A DNA stretch of 64,000 bases from Liolophura sinensis. Taxonomy: Eukaryota; Mollusca; Polyplacophora; Chitonida; Chitonidae. Under the pieces are notes generated by a model. It worked only from the letters and a program-made list of their open reading frames with translations, searched no databases and was not told the origin of the DNA. Each line of letters starts with the position of its first letter. The stretch's first letter is position 1. Positions 1 through 13,100 of the stretch are shown piece by piece. The stretch lies in the NCBI RefSeq assembly GCF_032854445.1, contig NC_088304.1, forward strand, positions 14,955,704 to 15,019,703, given 5' to 3'. The position numbers and the translations under genes are program-made.

Positions 1-182
1 CATGTACATTGCAATCTCACAGTCTTTAAATACACAGGATTGAAAAAAAAAAAAAAAAAAAATCAAACAAAACAAAACAAAAATATCATATAAATATCTC
101 TTCTAATAAGACTTTCTTCAATATCATCATTTGTATCAAACAGTCTACAGAGATCAAAGATAACCAAGCGATTTCCCGTTGG
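1..182 (-). other. AUTS2: start of the 3' UTR of the AUTS2-like gene
   Basis: This stretch follows the TAG stop (complement of 183-185) in the direction of transcription. It is AT-rich with an A run at 43-61, read as T on the mRNA. I see no AATAAA signal on the minus strand here, so the 3' UTR most likely continues past the left edge of the window. Confidence 0.6.
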
Positions 183-1191
183 CTACCGAGAGTGAAGCTC
201 AGGGTCTGTGGAACTTGTTTCACGTCGATCTTTTGATTCAGAGTTACTGTCTGTGGGACTACAGTTCTTCGCCTTGTTAAGAGGAGAGTTCGTGTGACTA
301 CGTGACTGTGTTGCACTGCCCAGGGAGGGGATTAATGGGGGTGGGGCTCCCGGGGGTAAGGAGGCAGGGGAGCCATTTTTACTGCTGGAGTGGTGGTTGA
401 GGAACGGACTGATGGGCCTGTGGTAAGGCGTGTGGTTCAGAGTCTCTGTCGGCCTGTGTCCCTGATGAACCGCCACCAGGGGATCCGGGCCTCGTAACGG
501 CGGGATCTTACTACGGTCCATTTCCATACGTTCCATCCGCTCACGGTCAAACGGCTGAAAGCGCTCCAAGAAGCGTGCTTCCATGGCACGTTCCCTAAAG
601 AACATTTCCTGCTCCTTCATGCGCTGGTCTTCCAACATGGCAACGCCGAGAGGGTTGAGACGCGACAGCATGCGTTCGCGCTCCCTTTCCATTTCGCGCT
701 GAAGTTCTAACCTTTGGTTCAAATCAAGACCCTTGTCTAGCAGAGGGCTCCACACACCTGGGTGCACACGGTCCGCAGGCATGCTGTATGCAGGGGCCAA
801 CATTCGACTCCTCTCCATTAAGTTCAAGCCAACAGGACCCATACCTGGGTGAGGACTGGCAAACCCGCGCATTATGTAATCATTATGAATAATTTTGTCC
901 CGTTCCCGTTCACGCTCCAGGTGCAAGTTTATGAGATGTCTTTGTGAGAGGTCTTCCTCTGCTGAATGTTCTTCCTTAATTTTGACACTTTTGTCCAAGT
1001 AGAGCGGATCCAGTCGTGAGGGAGGTTCAGGGCGGCCATTCCGTAATGGCGACCGTGACCTTGAGCGTGACCTTGAATGCTGCCTATCCCCAGTGTGAAA
1101 TTTCTCTGGTCGTATATCTCGTTCCCGTGACTTGTCTAACATTTCCAAGGGATGTCTGTCGTGATGAGGAGAACTTCTCACAAGCCTATCC
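183..1191 (-). CDS. AUTS2: AUTS2-like terminal exon (residues 775-1110, stop)
   Basis: Acceptor is gttgcag followed by GGATAGG; the first G completes an Arg codon begun in the preceding exon (AG|G). The 1009-base exon codes for the charged C-terminal part. It holds a short SR tract (about residues 813-822), a V-K-I-K-E-E stretch at 844-849 that fits the psi-K-x-E sumoylation consensus, then Arg/Glu/Met-rich helical sequence ([10 protein letters not shown] and similar) and a Pro/Ser/His-rich end with P-P-P-L-I-P-S-L-G. The vertebrate protein has matching features: a V-K-V-K-E-E-like site, RDPL-type repeats, and PPPLISTLG near its C-terminus. The frame is open 59 bases into the intron, which is why the raw frame looks longer than the exon. 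Stop is TAG at 183-185. Confidence 0.92.
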
Positions 1192-4100
1192 CTGCAACCA
1201 AAAACAGAATTACAACTTAAGTTCTGAACACAACTAAATGTATGGTACACAACAAAAACAGTTCATCAAATATTCCCAAAGAAGACGTCAAACAAAACAA
1301 AACAAGAATCCCTTTTTCATTAGAGCAAAAAATTTGACTAAACGTTTCACAAAAGAATCTCCTTTTTCCTGGCATTTGCACAAATTGTTTAATAAGGATA
1401 GATGTTCACAATTATTTCCACTGTACTAGTGCAGTACACGTTTTGTGAGGTCATCAATGTCCTTTGTGGAGGAGAGACTTTAAAAACAGTAAGACAGATT
1501 GTTCTCCGTGCAGTCACAATAGGCTTTTTCCCAGCCACATTTAACCCCTTTGGTTATGAATCAACGATGATGATCTGTTTTGTTACCCCAGAGTGCTCAT
1601 TCTAGTTTACCATTCTGTGGCCACAGCTATTAACTCACCTTTCCCTGTCCCCCAGGCGGAGCTTATCATTAGCACTAATTTCTCGTTCCCTTTCCTTCTG
1701 TCTCTCTCGTTCCCTCTCTCTGTCTCTTTCCCTTTCTCTCTCCTTTTCCCGCTCTCTTTCCCTTTCTCGCTCCTTCTCCTTTTCTCTTTCCCTTTCCCTC
1801 TCCCGTTCTCGCTCAGCGTCAGGTTTAGGCCATGCCGGCGGGGTGGGGAAGGATGGGGGTGTACGGTGGAGTCTATTCCACTCCTGAGGGGGTGTCACAC
1901 CAGGCACATGAATTCCCGACAGTTGACGATCACCATTGAAGAAACCATTACCTGTAAGAAAAGAATAAATAAATCAAATTTGATCTAGATTACCTGGGAT
2001 TTCACATATTTGAAAGGCTTGAATTCATACATTTTTTCCCTGCTTTTACCATTTACACAGTGAAAGAAAACAGAAAACTAAGCATCGTTGGAAACAACAA
2101 AATTACCTTTTCTTTAACAGAATAAATTGCAGTCACATGTTTGAATTCATTAGTGTCCTCTTTCCTAATGACATTCCCTTGACCTTCTACAGACAATTAG
2201 AGGAGTGCAATTACTTACCTACAGGGCCAAAACCTATACCCCCGCCTAACCCAGGGAACGGTCGGGAAAATGGCGACACCCCTGTAACACACAAGATCAC
2301 ACACTCATCAGTTCCAGGCCCACTTAAGAACATCTCGCTAATTACGGTCCGGTTTATGGGCAAAGAAAACAGAGGTGGAGCCACTGTACTTTACCTGGTT
2401 TCTGACAAAAGACAAGCTGCTTTGGTTGAATATTTCTCCTTACACAAATCTTAATATTAATGGACATTAACGATGTCAACAGTTTGTTGAGCTGCTGAAA
2501 GGTATGTATATGTACATATGCATAGGGTTTTACATCGCACTTAACAACTTTTCAGTCAAATGACACAGCTGCTGAGCGGTCACATACATGTACAATTTAT
2601 TTGCTTACCTAAATGAGCTGGGTTTAAAAAGCTGCCATCAAAAGGACTTCTGCTATGTGCAGCTGAAAGGCAAGATTACCCGTAAATTAATAGCCTGATA
2701 CACTGCACTGAGTAAATTTATCTGCATCATGATGCTAACATTTTTAAATTTTGTCAAAAACGAACCTATTTCTTTATTTACTTGATTCGTATTTTATGCT
2801 GTATGTCACTTAAACTGCGTTGGTCAGCATTATGGAGGGAGGAAACTGGGCAGAGTCTGGGGGGGAAACCCACGCCTGAGTTTATACTGCATGTGAAAGT
2901 TTGTGAAAAATAAATGCAGACTAGAAACAGGAGGTATTATAAAGATTTCTGCAGCTCCACACAAAATGAATGCTTGACTTAGGTTTAATGCCACTTCAGC
3001 AACATTGCTGCCAATCTGTGGCAATAATACTGAAAAGAAAGCACTCCAATCTGTTTCACCTGATTTCAGTACATTTATAGACATTGTCTCTCAATCAATC
3101 TGTGCAATACCCAAACACCATTTTGACTGTTTGATTATCCCAGATGAATTCTTCTCCTTACCTGCCCCTAACAGTGTAGCTGACGTGAGATCAGGTGGGC
3201 GATGCAGGCCCCCTATGAGGTGCCCCGAGGGGCGGAGTGGATCAGTCTGTTTGCTGTCTCCTTTCTGAGCCTCTGCCTGCTGCTTCTGCTGATGATGATA
3301 GATCTCCCAGGCCACACGTACATGCATGGCGCACCACTTCCCAGATTTCTGAAACAAAATTCACGTGGTCAATTAGATTTCTTGGCACACATCAGATTGT
3401 GGTTTTGGAATGAATAAATGTATTCGACAACACAATTAAAAGATTCAAATAGTGTTACAAGACATTTATCCACATCCCAGATTTCTGAAACAAAATTCAT
3501 GCAGTCAATTAGATTTCTTGGCACATCAGATTGTGGTTTGGGAATGAATAAATGTATTCGACAACACAATTAAAAGATTCAAATAGTGTTACAAGACATT
3601 TATCTCATTGGCCTAATTTCTGAAATTATAATATTCCTTTTCACTCATGTTTAAAGAATTTATAGGTATCATACTATCAAAAAAAAAAAAAAAAAAAAAA
3701 TTCCTGAAAAACACTTTAGGCAAAAAGAAAAATTACACTTTGTTAGCCATATCATGATTGAGCCTTTTCCCGCCATAAACACATGAATACAAATTAAGTA
3801 ATATAATCTAGTCACAGATATAATTTATTTGATTGGTGTTTTACGCCGTACTCAAGAATATTTCACTTATACGACGGCGGACAGCATTATGGTGGGTGGA
3901 AACCGGGCACAGCCCGGGGGAAACCCACGACCATCCGCAGGTTGTTGCCAGGACCTTCCCACTTACAGCCGGAGAGGAAGCCAGCATGAGCTGGACTTGA
4001 ACTCACAGCGACCGCATTGGTGAGAGGCTCCTGGGTCATTACGCTGCGCTAGCGCGCTAACCGACTGAGCCACGGAGGCCCCGGTCATAGATGTAATACA

Positions 4101-7100
4101 GATGTAATACCTATGTCTAGGTACATCTACGAGGAGACTGCAGGTGGTCTAGCTAAGCTTCTAGCGATAAAGGGGAGGGATTAGGCGTGTCAAAGCAACA
4201 AAGCTTGAAAGCTCTGATACACCACAGAGGCTCTAATAAAACAATACAACAAAAAGGACATCCTATATTTACACAAGCTAAAGGTATATTTGTTAGTGCA
4301 GTGTGACATGACTTTGGTATCTATCTGGCTGAGGCTAACCTAAGCTGTGGCGCATCCATAAAGCGCGTATCCATGTGTTTGCTTGGACAGCTTTTCAAAT
4401 GGCTTTACTTCGTGATGTTGCGGGTGATAATGTACCAATTCACAAAAAGATTCTTCCCAACTGATGCTCACCAGTAACACGTATATGACACTCTCATACT
4501 TTGCAGGACATTGCACATGGTTTGTGTACATCTGTAAACTTTTTTTTTTACACAATAAGTGTATCTAACTTAATACCTTCACTGTCTAATTATTACCATC
4601 ATTTTCAACTTTTCAAAATTTTAATTAAAATCAAAAAAATATGACAAAGTCAATGCTTTTTATCAAACCTATGCTACAATATAATTATTAACATAGAAAA
4701 ATTTTGTTTTAGTAAGCACTTCAATGTAGCCAATATTTAAGCAATTGGAATATTCTAGGCATAGCAACAATTTATTTACCTAATCAGTTCTAATAAGACA
4801 AAATTCATTGCAAGCAATTATTATCACAACTAAGCTATCACAGCTGGGCAAAATCTTCAGTCTCTACTCTGAAAAAATATCAGGAAATTCCACAGTTATG
4901 TCCCCTTACAGGGGTACTCTCCTGCCTACAAAGGCAGGGTTGCAAGACAAGATTTTCCCAGACTTAGTACTAACTTTAGCGGCAGGTAGTGATGACGATG
5001 AGGCGTTCTTTTCCCGGTCCCGCATTGACAGCATCACCTGGGAGGGGTGCATACCTGTGGTAACTTTCTGTAAGGGGAAAACCAAAAGGAAAAACCCAAA
5101 ATAAAACATCAGGGGTCATTCACAAAACTGTAAGCATGGCAGAATTGGGGGGAAAGAAGACAATTGTCATTGTAACACATCATCCAGGAGAGTTTAACAG
5201 CCTATATGTAAGTCATTTATATTACAATCTCATCTGTACAACAAGGTAGGCAAATATACATATACAATATTTTTTTGTTCTTAGAAGATTTGTAATGTGG
5301 ATTTATCTCCCTTACAGAGAGCTCTTCTTTTTCTGAGAGCTTGTCCTGCTGAGACATTGGGGAGATCGTCTGTTTGAGAACGATTCTCAGGTACTGACCA
5401 TGCTTTAAATGTAAACATCAGAAAACTGAAGCCAAACTGTATAAAGGATTGTAATTGTAATTCCGCATCGGAATCTTTAGTCTCTGATCTCAAAAAGACA
5501 AAGCTAATCTGATAAAAAGATTGACAGTATTGTTAAATGCAAACTAATGGCATAAAATACAATGTTAAGAACCATGCACTTATATTGGCAGGGGAAACAT
5601 ACTGTTGTCTGATCAAAAATAAAATATTAAAAATACATCTATGATATTGGGGTTACTAAGGCAGCAAAGAAGCTAGTGCTTTGCATTTCCAGCAGAAAGA
5701 GTGAACATTAGCCTGTATGGAATATGTCAGCCATTTTATCTACACCTATGCCTCACAAAATGACGCAGGAAAATTTCAAATTCCATGCATGCCACATTTT
5801 GACCACTGTTTGTAAGTGAGCTTGGATGTTATATTTCCAATCCAGAGCTTTGTTTTTTTTCGTAAAAAATATATCTCATCTCAAACTGTACAGTGATGAA
5901 AAATTTCAGTTCTTCAACGAGAATCAAGTTCTCGTCATGTCACATAGACGAAAACAGAGAAGGGCCAAATAACATCCTAATTTATTGAACTTTCTAGTAT
6001 TTCCCACCACATTAGACTCATATTTAATAGAAAAGATTTAGATAAATCTTGCAAGCTTCCATCTCGGTTTGTAGGTAAATTGGCTGGTGGATTAGGTTAG
6101 CTTCAGAGAGCAGTGCTTCGAAGGTGGGTCTACAGACGTGGGTTAGGAGGGTCTCTAGGGTGGGACAGCTCTAACCTTAGGCTGGAAGGCCCCATGCATG
6201 CTGGAGTTCAGTGGTCCTGGCCCTGAAGTATGGAGCAATGATGGAACAGCCGGGTAACTTGGAATGCCTGGAATCTGCTGAAATTAAGATAAAACTCACG
6301 TAAGTTATATCGCTTGTCTCGTCTTACATATATCTTCCTTCTTGAGAAGAGCTCGCCCACCCCACTCCCCCCCCCCCAGTTTTTTTTCTCACTTCAAAAC
6401 TTGTGTTTTGGCTGATGTCAATAAACTTTCTGTATATAAGATTCAACACATTGTGTTAAAAACTTGAACTCAATTCGTCAAATCTAAGAATATTGAGAGT
6501 AAGTTATATATTTATCAAGAACAGGGATTTACTTCTGAGCTGAAAACTTCAGACAATGGCACAGTCATCAAGAGTCAGATTCCAAGGTATGTGGGTTCTC
6601 CTACAACATGTACAAGTACCAGCAGAAGGCTTTTAGCACAAATCCACGGTAAGCATTTAAGACTCACGTTTTGTCTGTAAAACGGCGGGTCGAATTTTGG
6701 CATCTTTTCGTACTGAAAGGGGAGAATGTTTGAGACATTTAATGAAGCTCTGGGTAAATTTCATGTACCTCGCATTAATCACCAGTCTATTTGAATTGAC
6801 ATTTTAAAAAAAATGTCAATCAAATGGCACCTGCTGCAAAGTCTAAATTGCATTTACAACTTATTAAAAAAAAAAGGTCTGAAGAATGAAGACTTCCAGA
6901 AGACTCAAGAAAGTAGGTCAAAACAACACTTAACGATTCAAGTATAAATACAATGTTGAAGTTTTCGCTGAGACACTTTGCTTCTGACTGATTCAATCAA
7001 CTTCATAGTTTTGTTACAAAGCATGATTAATCTCTTATCAGAGAAACTTAAGTGTTAAAACAAAAAGTCTGATTTCAAGGCTTTGCATGAATGCATTTCT

Positions 7101-10100
7101 GAGATTAAGTGTATGTGAACAGGCCGAACTTTAGGTGAAATACAGTACCCTGAAAAGCTATAAACTGGGCACTGCAGAGTACGTACCACATGTGGGGAGG
7201 GTGTGGGGACAAGAGATGCGGGATACTGATGGGGTGGTGGGGGCAGGGGCCCGTAGGTGTGCTGGTGGGTATGCTGATGTTGATGCATGTGTTGATGTTG
7301 GTGGATATCCTGACGCAGATACGGGATGGGGCCCACGCGTGGACTGGGCGCAGCCGCAGAGGAAGGGTTACGATCAACGGACGTGTGCGACTCGAGGAAC
7401 CGACGATTCAATTCTTGTTGTAATTCCTGACCTGTTTGACAAAGAGGGTGTGTATTTTCAGTTAAAACATATAAATGTCCCAGATAAGCCGCTGATGAAG
7501 AGCAATTCCAGTATAAACAAGATTCAGGAAAAATATCACTTAGATTTACAAGCACTCATAATGAAAGATAAGATGACTGCAATATTATTATCATCATTTG
7601 CTTGAATCTATATCCCCAAGCTTTTCTGAAATTTTTGAAATAATTAAACAATATATAATACAATACCAACGATACCCCATGAAAATGTTAGCCAATCATT
7701 GTGAAATGGAAGTTGTAAAGAATATTTCAAATGTAAGAGCAACAATCTGGTATATGAGCAGAGAAAATCAGCACTGAGGATCATACCAGAAAAAATAGTG
7801 CTGAGGTACTTACTTGTGTGGAATGGCATTGCTTCTGTGGGCAGTAGAGGGTTGGTCACAGAGCCATGGACTGGCAGAGCACTCGAGGTTAACGGTGCAG
7901 GGGGTGGCGGGAGTGGTGCCGCGAACATGCTATGCTGGCTCGGGTGGTGTCCAGGAGGGTGCGGGTGGGCATGTAAAGGCTGGGGTTGGGGGTGGGGACC
8001 CGCCGGCGGAAAAGGTGTAGAATGGTGGGAACGGTGCGGGGAATGTAGAGGTAACGGGGCGTGGGCAGAGAGGCCTGGGGACCTGTGGGGCACCGAGTTG
8101 TGGAGGGAGGTGGAAGAGTTGTGAAGGGAGGTGGAAGAGTTGTGGAGGGAGGTGGAGATGTGGAGCGAAGGAGATGTATGCCTCTGGCTAGGGTTGTGAA
8201 TGGAAGGTGAGGTGTGTCTGGAGGTGGAGTTATGCAGGGAAGGGGAGGTGTGTCGCTGAGAGATTGGGGAAGAGTGGAGCGACGGAGAGGTGTGCCGCTG
8301 GGTGGGGGTATGGAGGGATGGTGAGGGGTGCTTCTGATGGGGGGTGTGAACCGAGGTGTGGGTATGGGGAGGAAGCGAGTTGTGATGGCCTGGTGGCGCC
8401 GAGCTGCAAACACAGAAAAGTGAGTCAGTTTAGATTATCTTTTAACATATATAATTTATTAATAATAATATAGAATTAAAAACCACATTCATAGTGTAAA
8501 GCCAAAAGCAATATCCTTAGAATTAACGATATAATGCTGAATTAAGATCGCACAACCTTATAAAATTTATTTAAGGATTTATTTCATTGGCAATGTACTC
8601 AAGAATATTATGGTAGAAGTAAAGCAGACAGAATTCTGGGGAAACCCATGACCATCTCCAGGTTGAAGCTTACAGGAATTCATAGGAGTTCATGTACGGT
8701 GCCTTAGAGCAACGTCTGCATGTGACAGATTCTTGTAGGTAAGTCGGCCTATCAAGAAAAGTCACACAGAGAAGCGGGATTTGGTAGTTTTTTTTTTCAT
8801 GTTTTATTTACAGTATCGTTTCATGGAATTTTTCCCCAGGTGCTAATAGGTCATTATATTTATGTTTACCTGTTCCACGTGGAGTTTTTCACAAAGTCGA
8901 GCGGATCTTTGTGGTTGTGTAGTTCGTCCCGATGAAACGGCCTCGAAGGGATGGGTGCCACCTTAGGTGGTTCCCTGAGTGGTGCAGGCGGTGGCAATGA
9001 ACATGGCGACTGTAATGACTTTTTGGGTGGTGGAATGCAAACTGGCGGCTGAGTGGCTTGTGTTGTTGTTAGCGCTGAGGTGACCGCGGGAGAAATGCAT
9101 GGAGTTGTGGGTGACGGGGGTTTACACGGCCGCGTGACAGGAACAGACGGCGAGTGAGGTACAGGGAATGCACAGGGTGTTGTCGCTGTGCCTGTGGCAG
9201 TTGTTGCTGTCGTGGTCGCTGTGGTAACGGTTGTAGCTGTGGCCGAAGGAGCGCTTGTTGTTGTTGTAGTGGTGGTGGGTATCGTAGTGGGTGCTGGTGA
9301 TGAAACCGGAAGTATGTGGTTTACTGGCGGCGTCACACTTGGTCGTGGAGGATGGATGCTCTCCCCTGAAAAACAGGAAATGCTTCATTTTAGAAACTAT
9401 ACATATTTTTTTATTTATTTGGTTGGAGTTTTACAACGTACACAAGAATATTTCACTTATAGGACAGCAACCAGCTTTATAGTGGGAAGCAGAGCAGAGC
9501 CCAGGGCCCAACCTCATGACCATCTGCCCATGGCAGACATTTTACCATGTAAAACCAGAGAGAGGAAGCTAGCATGAGTGACTCAGAGATGCTCCTGGGT
9601 CAATGAGGTGCTAGCATGCTAACCCCTAAGCCACAGAGGCCCACTGGTTCCAACAACCCTAATTCCAGTCTGCATTAGTATGCTTATGCAGAAGGGAAAA
9701 TACCTTAGACAAAGAAAAGCACATGGTGGTTTACGCCTTTGCTAAAACATAACCAAGAATCTGTTTGATAATTCGTGCACTATTAGCTAATCACGTATAA
9801 GGAACCCCCACACTTCCAATTCACTATGCACCCCAAAAAATCCTGTGTGGTTTCAAGCTGCCATTTTGATTCTTGTTTTAACCTAGGACACAGTAGAATT
9901 TGAGACGTTTGAGCTTTGCTCTGCATGCATTTGGGCATAAGCTAAACACACAGTGATGCTGATTGCTGTCTTAGATAGATCATTACAATGTGCCGTATCA
10001 TGTCATCAGCACAGATACAGCTGTAACGCAATGCCCCAGCCTCTCTCTTTACACCCTCCTCCCCTCCATAGATGACTGATTCACTCCTGTGTATATATCA

Positions 10101-13100
10101 CCATGTTGCTTTGAAAGGTTGCTGTTCCTTTCATCACTGAAATTATCTGGCACGCCAATCTAATCTGGATTCTTTGCCCTAGCCAAGCCCTGCAGGTGAG
10201 AAACTGATTCTGCTGATCTACAGGCTTTTCCAGTATGTAAACCTCCAGAAACTGCAAGACCAGCAGTTGCCAGCACTACAACATTGCCAGCAGCCGGTTG
10301 TATTTACTGGAAAGGGTTGGTAAAATAAACGTCAGGGGATAGACACCAGGTTTTGTTTCCTCCCACATATGACGTGCAGGTTTAGCCCAGGCTCAGAGAG
10401 CCAGTTGTTTAAAGACAGGACCACAATTGTTCCCATATGAGAGCCCCGTTTTTGCCAGCATTTTCAAGCATTTGGTGTTGCATTATAAGTAAAGTACAGC
10501 ACACTGCATGGACATCTGCTAAGCCTTGTATATTAGTTTTTGCTGACAGACAATTTAGGCTGTGATTAATGGTTAGCCTCATCTTGAAACATAAATACAA
10601 AAACAGGCTGCCATGTTAGTTTAGCTGTAACTGGGACCACACACAGCTTGGCGAGCTTGGCAAGGAGAGAAAGAGACCTCTCTACGCCACTAATGGGCCC
10701 ACACAACAAGGATCTGTAATCATAATGCCTTGGCTGCATAAATAGAAGGTATGCCAAGATCGTGAACTATTTATCATAAAAATAAACCCGTTTTTTTTTT
10801 TTCTTAGCACCACATTGAAAGTATCAAAGATGACACGGTAGATTGCCTTAGGTACACCTCTCTAGCTCAGAAAGTTCCTCTGAAGCTATGAGACGAAGAC
10901 ACCCCCTGGCGCAGGATGAAGGGGGATAAAAGACAAGCGCTTATGAGCAAGATGACTTCTACAGCGCTTCGATGGGTGTTCCACTCATTCCCTCTCAAGT
11001 ACACCTACTTCGAGATCATTGACACGCTACATTACTTGAAAGTCAACCAGTGACCTGGAACATTGCATTCACTCTTCTCTGATGTTTTATTAATGTCATG
11101 GACACCCACTGTCATCTCAAAACCAAGTCATGGACATGGAAAAGGTAGGATGTCTCAACTTATACCAGTAATTCTGTTCTGAATTAAATATAGCACATAC
11201 ATGTAAGTCTATCACATCTGACTTATTTTCAAATTATCTGATTAAACATGACTGAACACTAAAAGATGTCTTAATTATGCACTAGAGTTAAATTCCCATG
11301 CCGACAGAAATGTCTATATTTAGTTTTTCTATCGACTAACATGTTTCCTTGTATGTCAATTAAATGGAGTTATTTTGGGGTTTATTTTAAGGGTATCGTT
11401 TAATAGCTTCACATTTTAAATTCCTTCTTTATGTAACTCTCCCCTTTAACCTTGCTATTTCAGCATTTATTCCCACCAGACTCCTCCAGGGTCTGTTATT
11501 TCTTCCTGCACGGCTGATAACAGGACAGGATATCAAAACCAGTCATCTCACATAAACAATTTTACTTAACTTTTGACAAATGGAAAAGAAGAATTCACAC
11601 ACCTGCTGAGGTCATGGAGGCTGATCAGATTTGTGGGCTACTGTTGACAACTCAAAGGGTATGGGGTGAAAATGATGAGGGGTCAGGGGTCAGAGACAAG
11701 TTAACAAAATTCATCAGCCTTTTCTGGGCTGCCCTGAGAACAATTTCTAGGCTCTGCCTATCATTTTTCTCTTTCCCTTCATCTTCACACAGGTTAACTG
11801 TGACTGCAACCTTCATTGGCCCTAATTACATCTGTCTATCAGCAGTCATGACTGGGGGGCCAAAAGATCAGCCTAGACTCTGATAATCTCCTGGCATAGG
11901 TTCATCAAGATATGGAAGGTGATACAGTGCACCTTGTGCCCTGCGCTCTCACTGCTTAACACAGTTAATAACATCCATACTAAGCTCATCTTTCCGCATA
12001 AAACACATGCTCATCTCTAGCATCCACACACATGTAATAAACAGCTCAATAAACATAACCCACAGCATGCTTATCCACATGTGAAAGCGTATACCATGCT
12101 AGTTTTTCTGTCAACACAACACAGCCTACCCTAATCCCTCAATCATTTCACACATAATGGCACAGCTTTCAAGGCAATCTTCCTGACTTATAAACAGCTT
12201 GATTATGGAGATCAGTTTTTACATGTACCAGGATGTGTTGACAATGTGTAGGCCGCTGTAGAAAGTGTAATTTCATTATTCTAGATAGAACAATACTCTA
12301 AAGCTGTACCTGACCTAACACCGTTACAACAGAGGATAAGGGGTGTAGAGAGAGCTAGCACTAAGGGAATCACAGCCAAAAATCATGAGCGTTTCATTGC
12401 AAAGTTTCAAGATTGTAAGCCACTTGGTGACAGACATGTCACAAAACAGCCTGTAAATATCAGCTGAACAAATCTGCGTCTCAGAAACTAGATGTTGAAA
12501 ACAGTCTTCAATGGTACATTTGGCTAAAACAAACAAAACAGTATAACATGGTAGCTGTAGAAAATACTGTACATTCAGCTAATGCTTAGCCTACGTTCAG
12601 CTAATGCTTAACTAGCTGAACGGTACACTGTATCTATATCAACAGATGAACAAAACACCGGTTATCAACAGCAGAACCCAACAGTTTCACCATGGCACTC
12701 TGCACAGGAACTATGGGGAGCTGGATACCACATGAACCATAACAGCATTAGAGCAGAGACTAATTAGCCACCTCTCGTTACAGGTAATTAACCTTCATAA
12801 CAAGCTGACTAAGAACCTGAACAATGACCAACCCCTACCACATTTATCTGCCTCTGACAGCTCTAATCTTAAGAGAAGCTTTCACTAATCAATGACATAA
12901 TGGCATCTGTCATTACCCAGTGTTGAATTAAACGCTTATCAATTACTTAGTGGATGATATGGGTGATGTATCATCTGAGTGGCATGATCTGCATGTTGAA
13001 CAGTACATGTGCAGTCAGAAATGAGCTGATGTACCCATCAGAAAGGGAAATGCAACACTGGATTCATCCATGTCAAAAAACAAACATCACTAGTCTTCAT

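Noticed and set aside
4030-4083. tRNA-like sequence with A- and B-box features
   Set aside because: It is the head of a SINE, repeated at 17169-17444 and 32247-32513, not a tRNA gene.
7135-7605. Plus-strand frames opposite the HX-repeat exon
   Set aside because: Shadows of a coding exon with biased codons; no family similarity on the plus strand.
7889-8413. 174-codon minus-strand frame of Pro/Ser/Arg-rich sequence
   Set aside because: Wrong frame of the Ser/His-repeat exon: it does not fit splice phases and lacks the [10 protein letters not shown] match found in the chosen frame.
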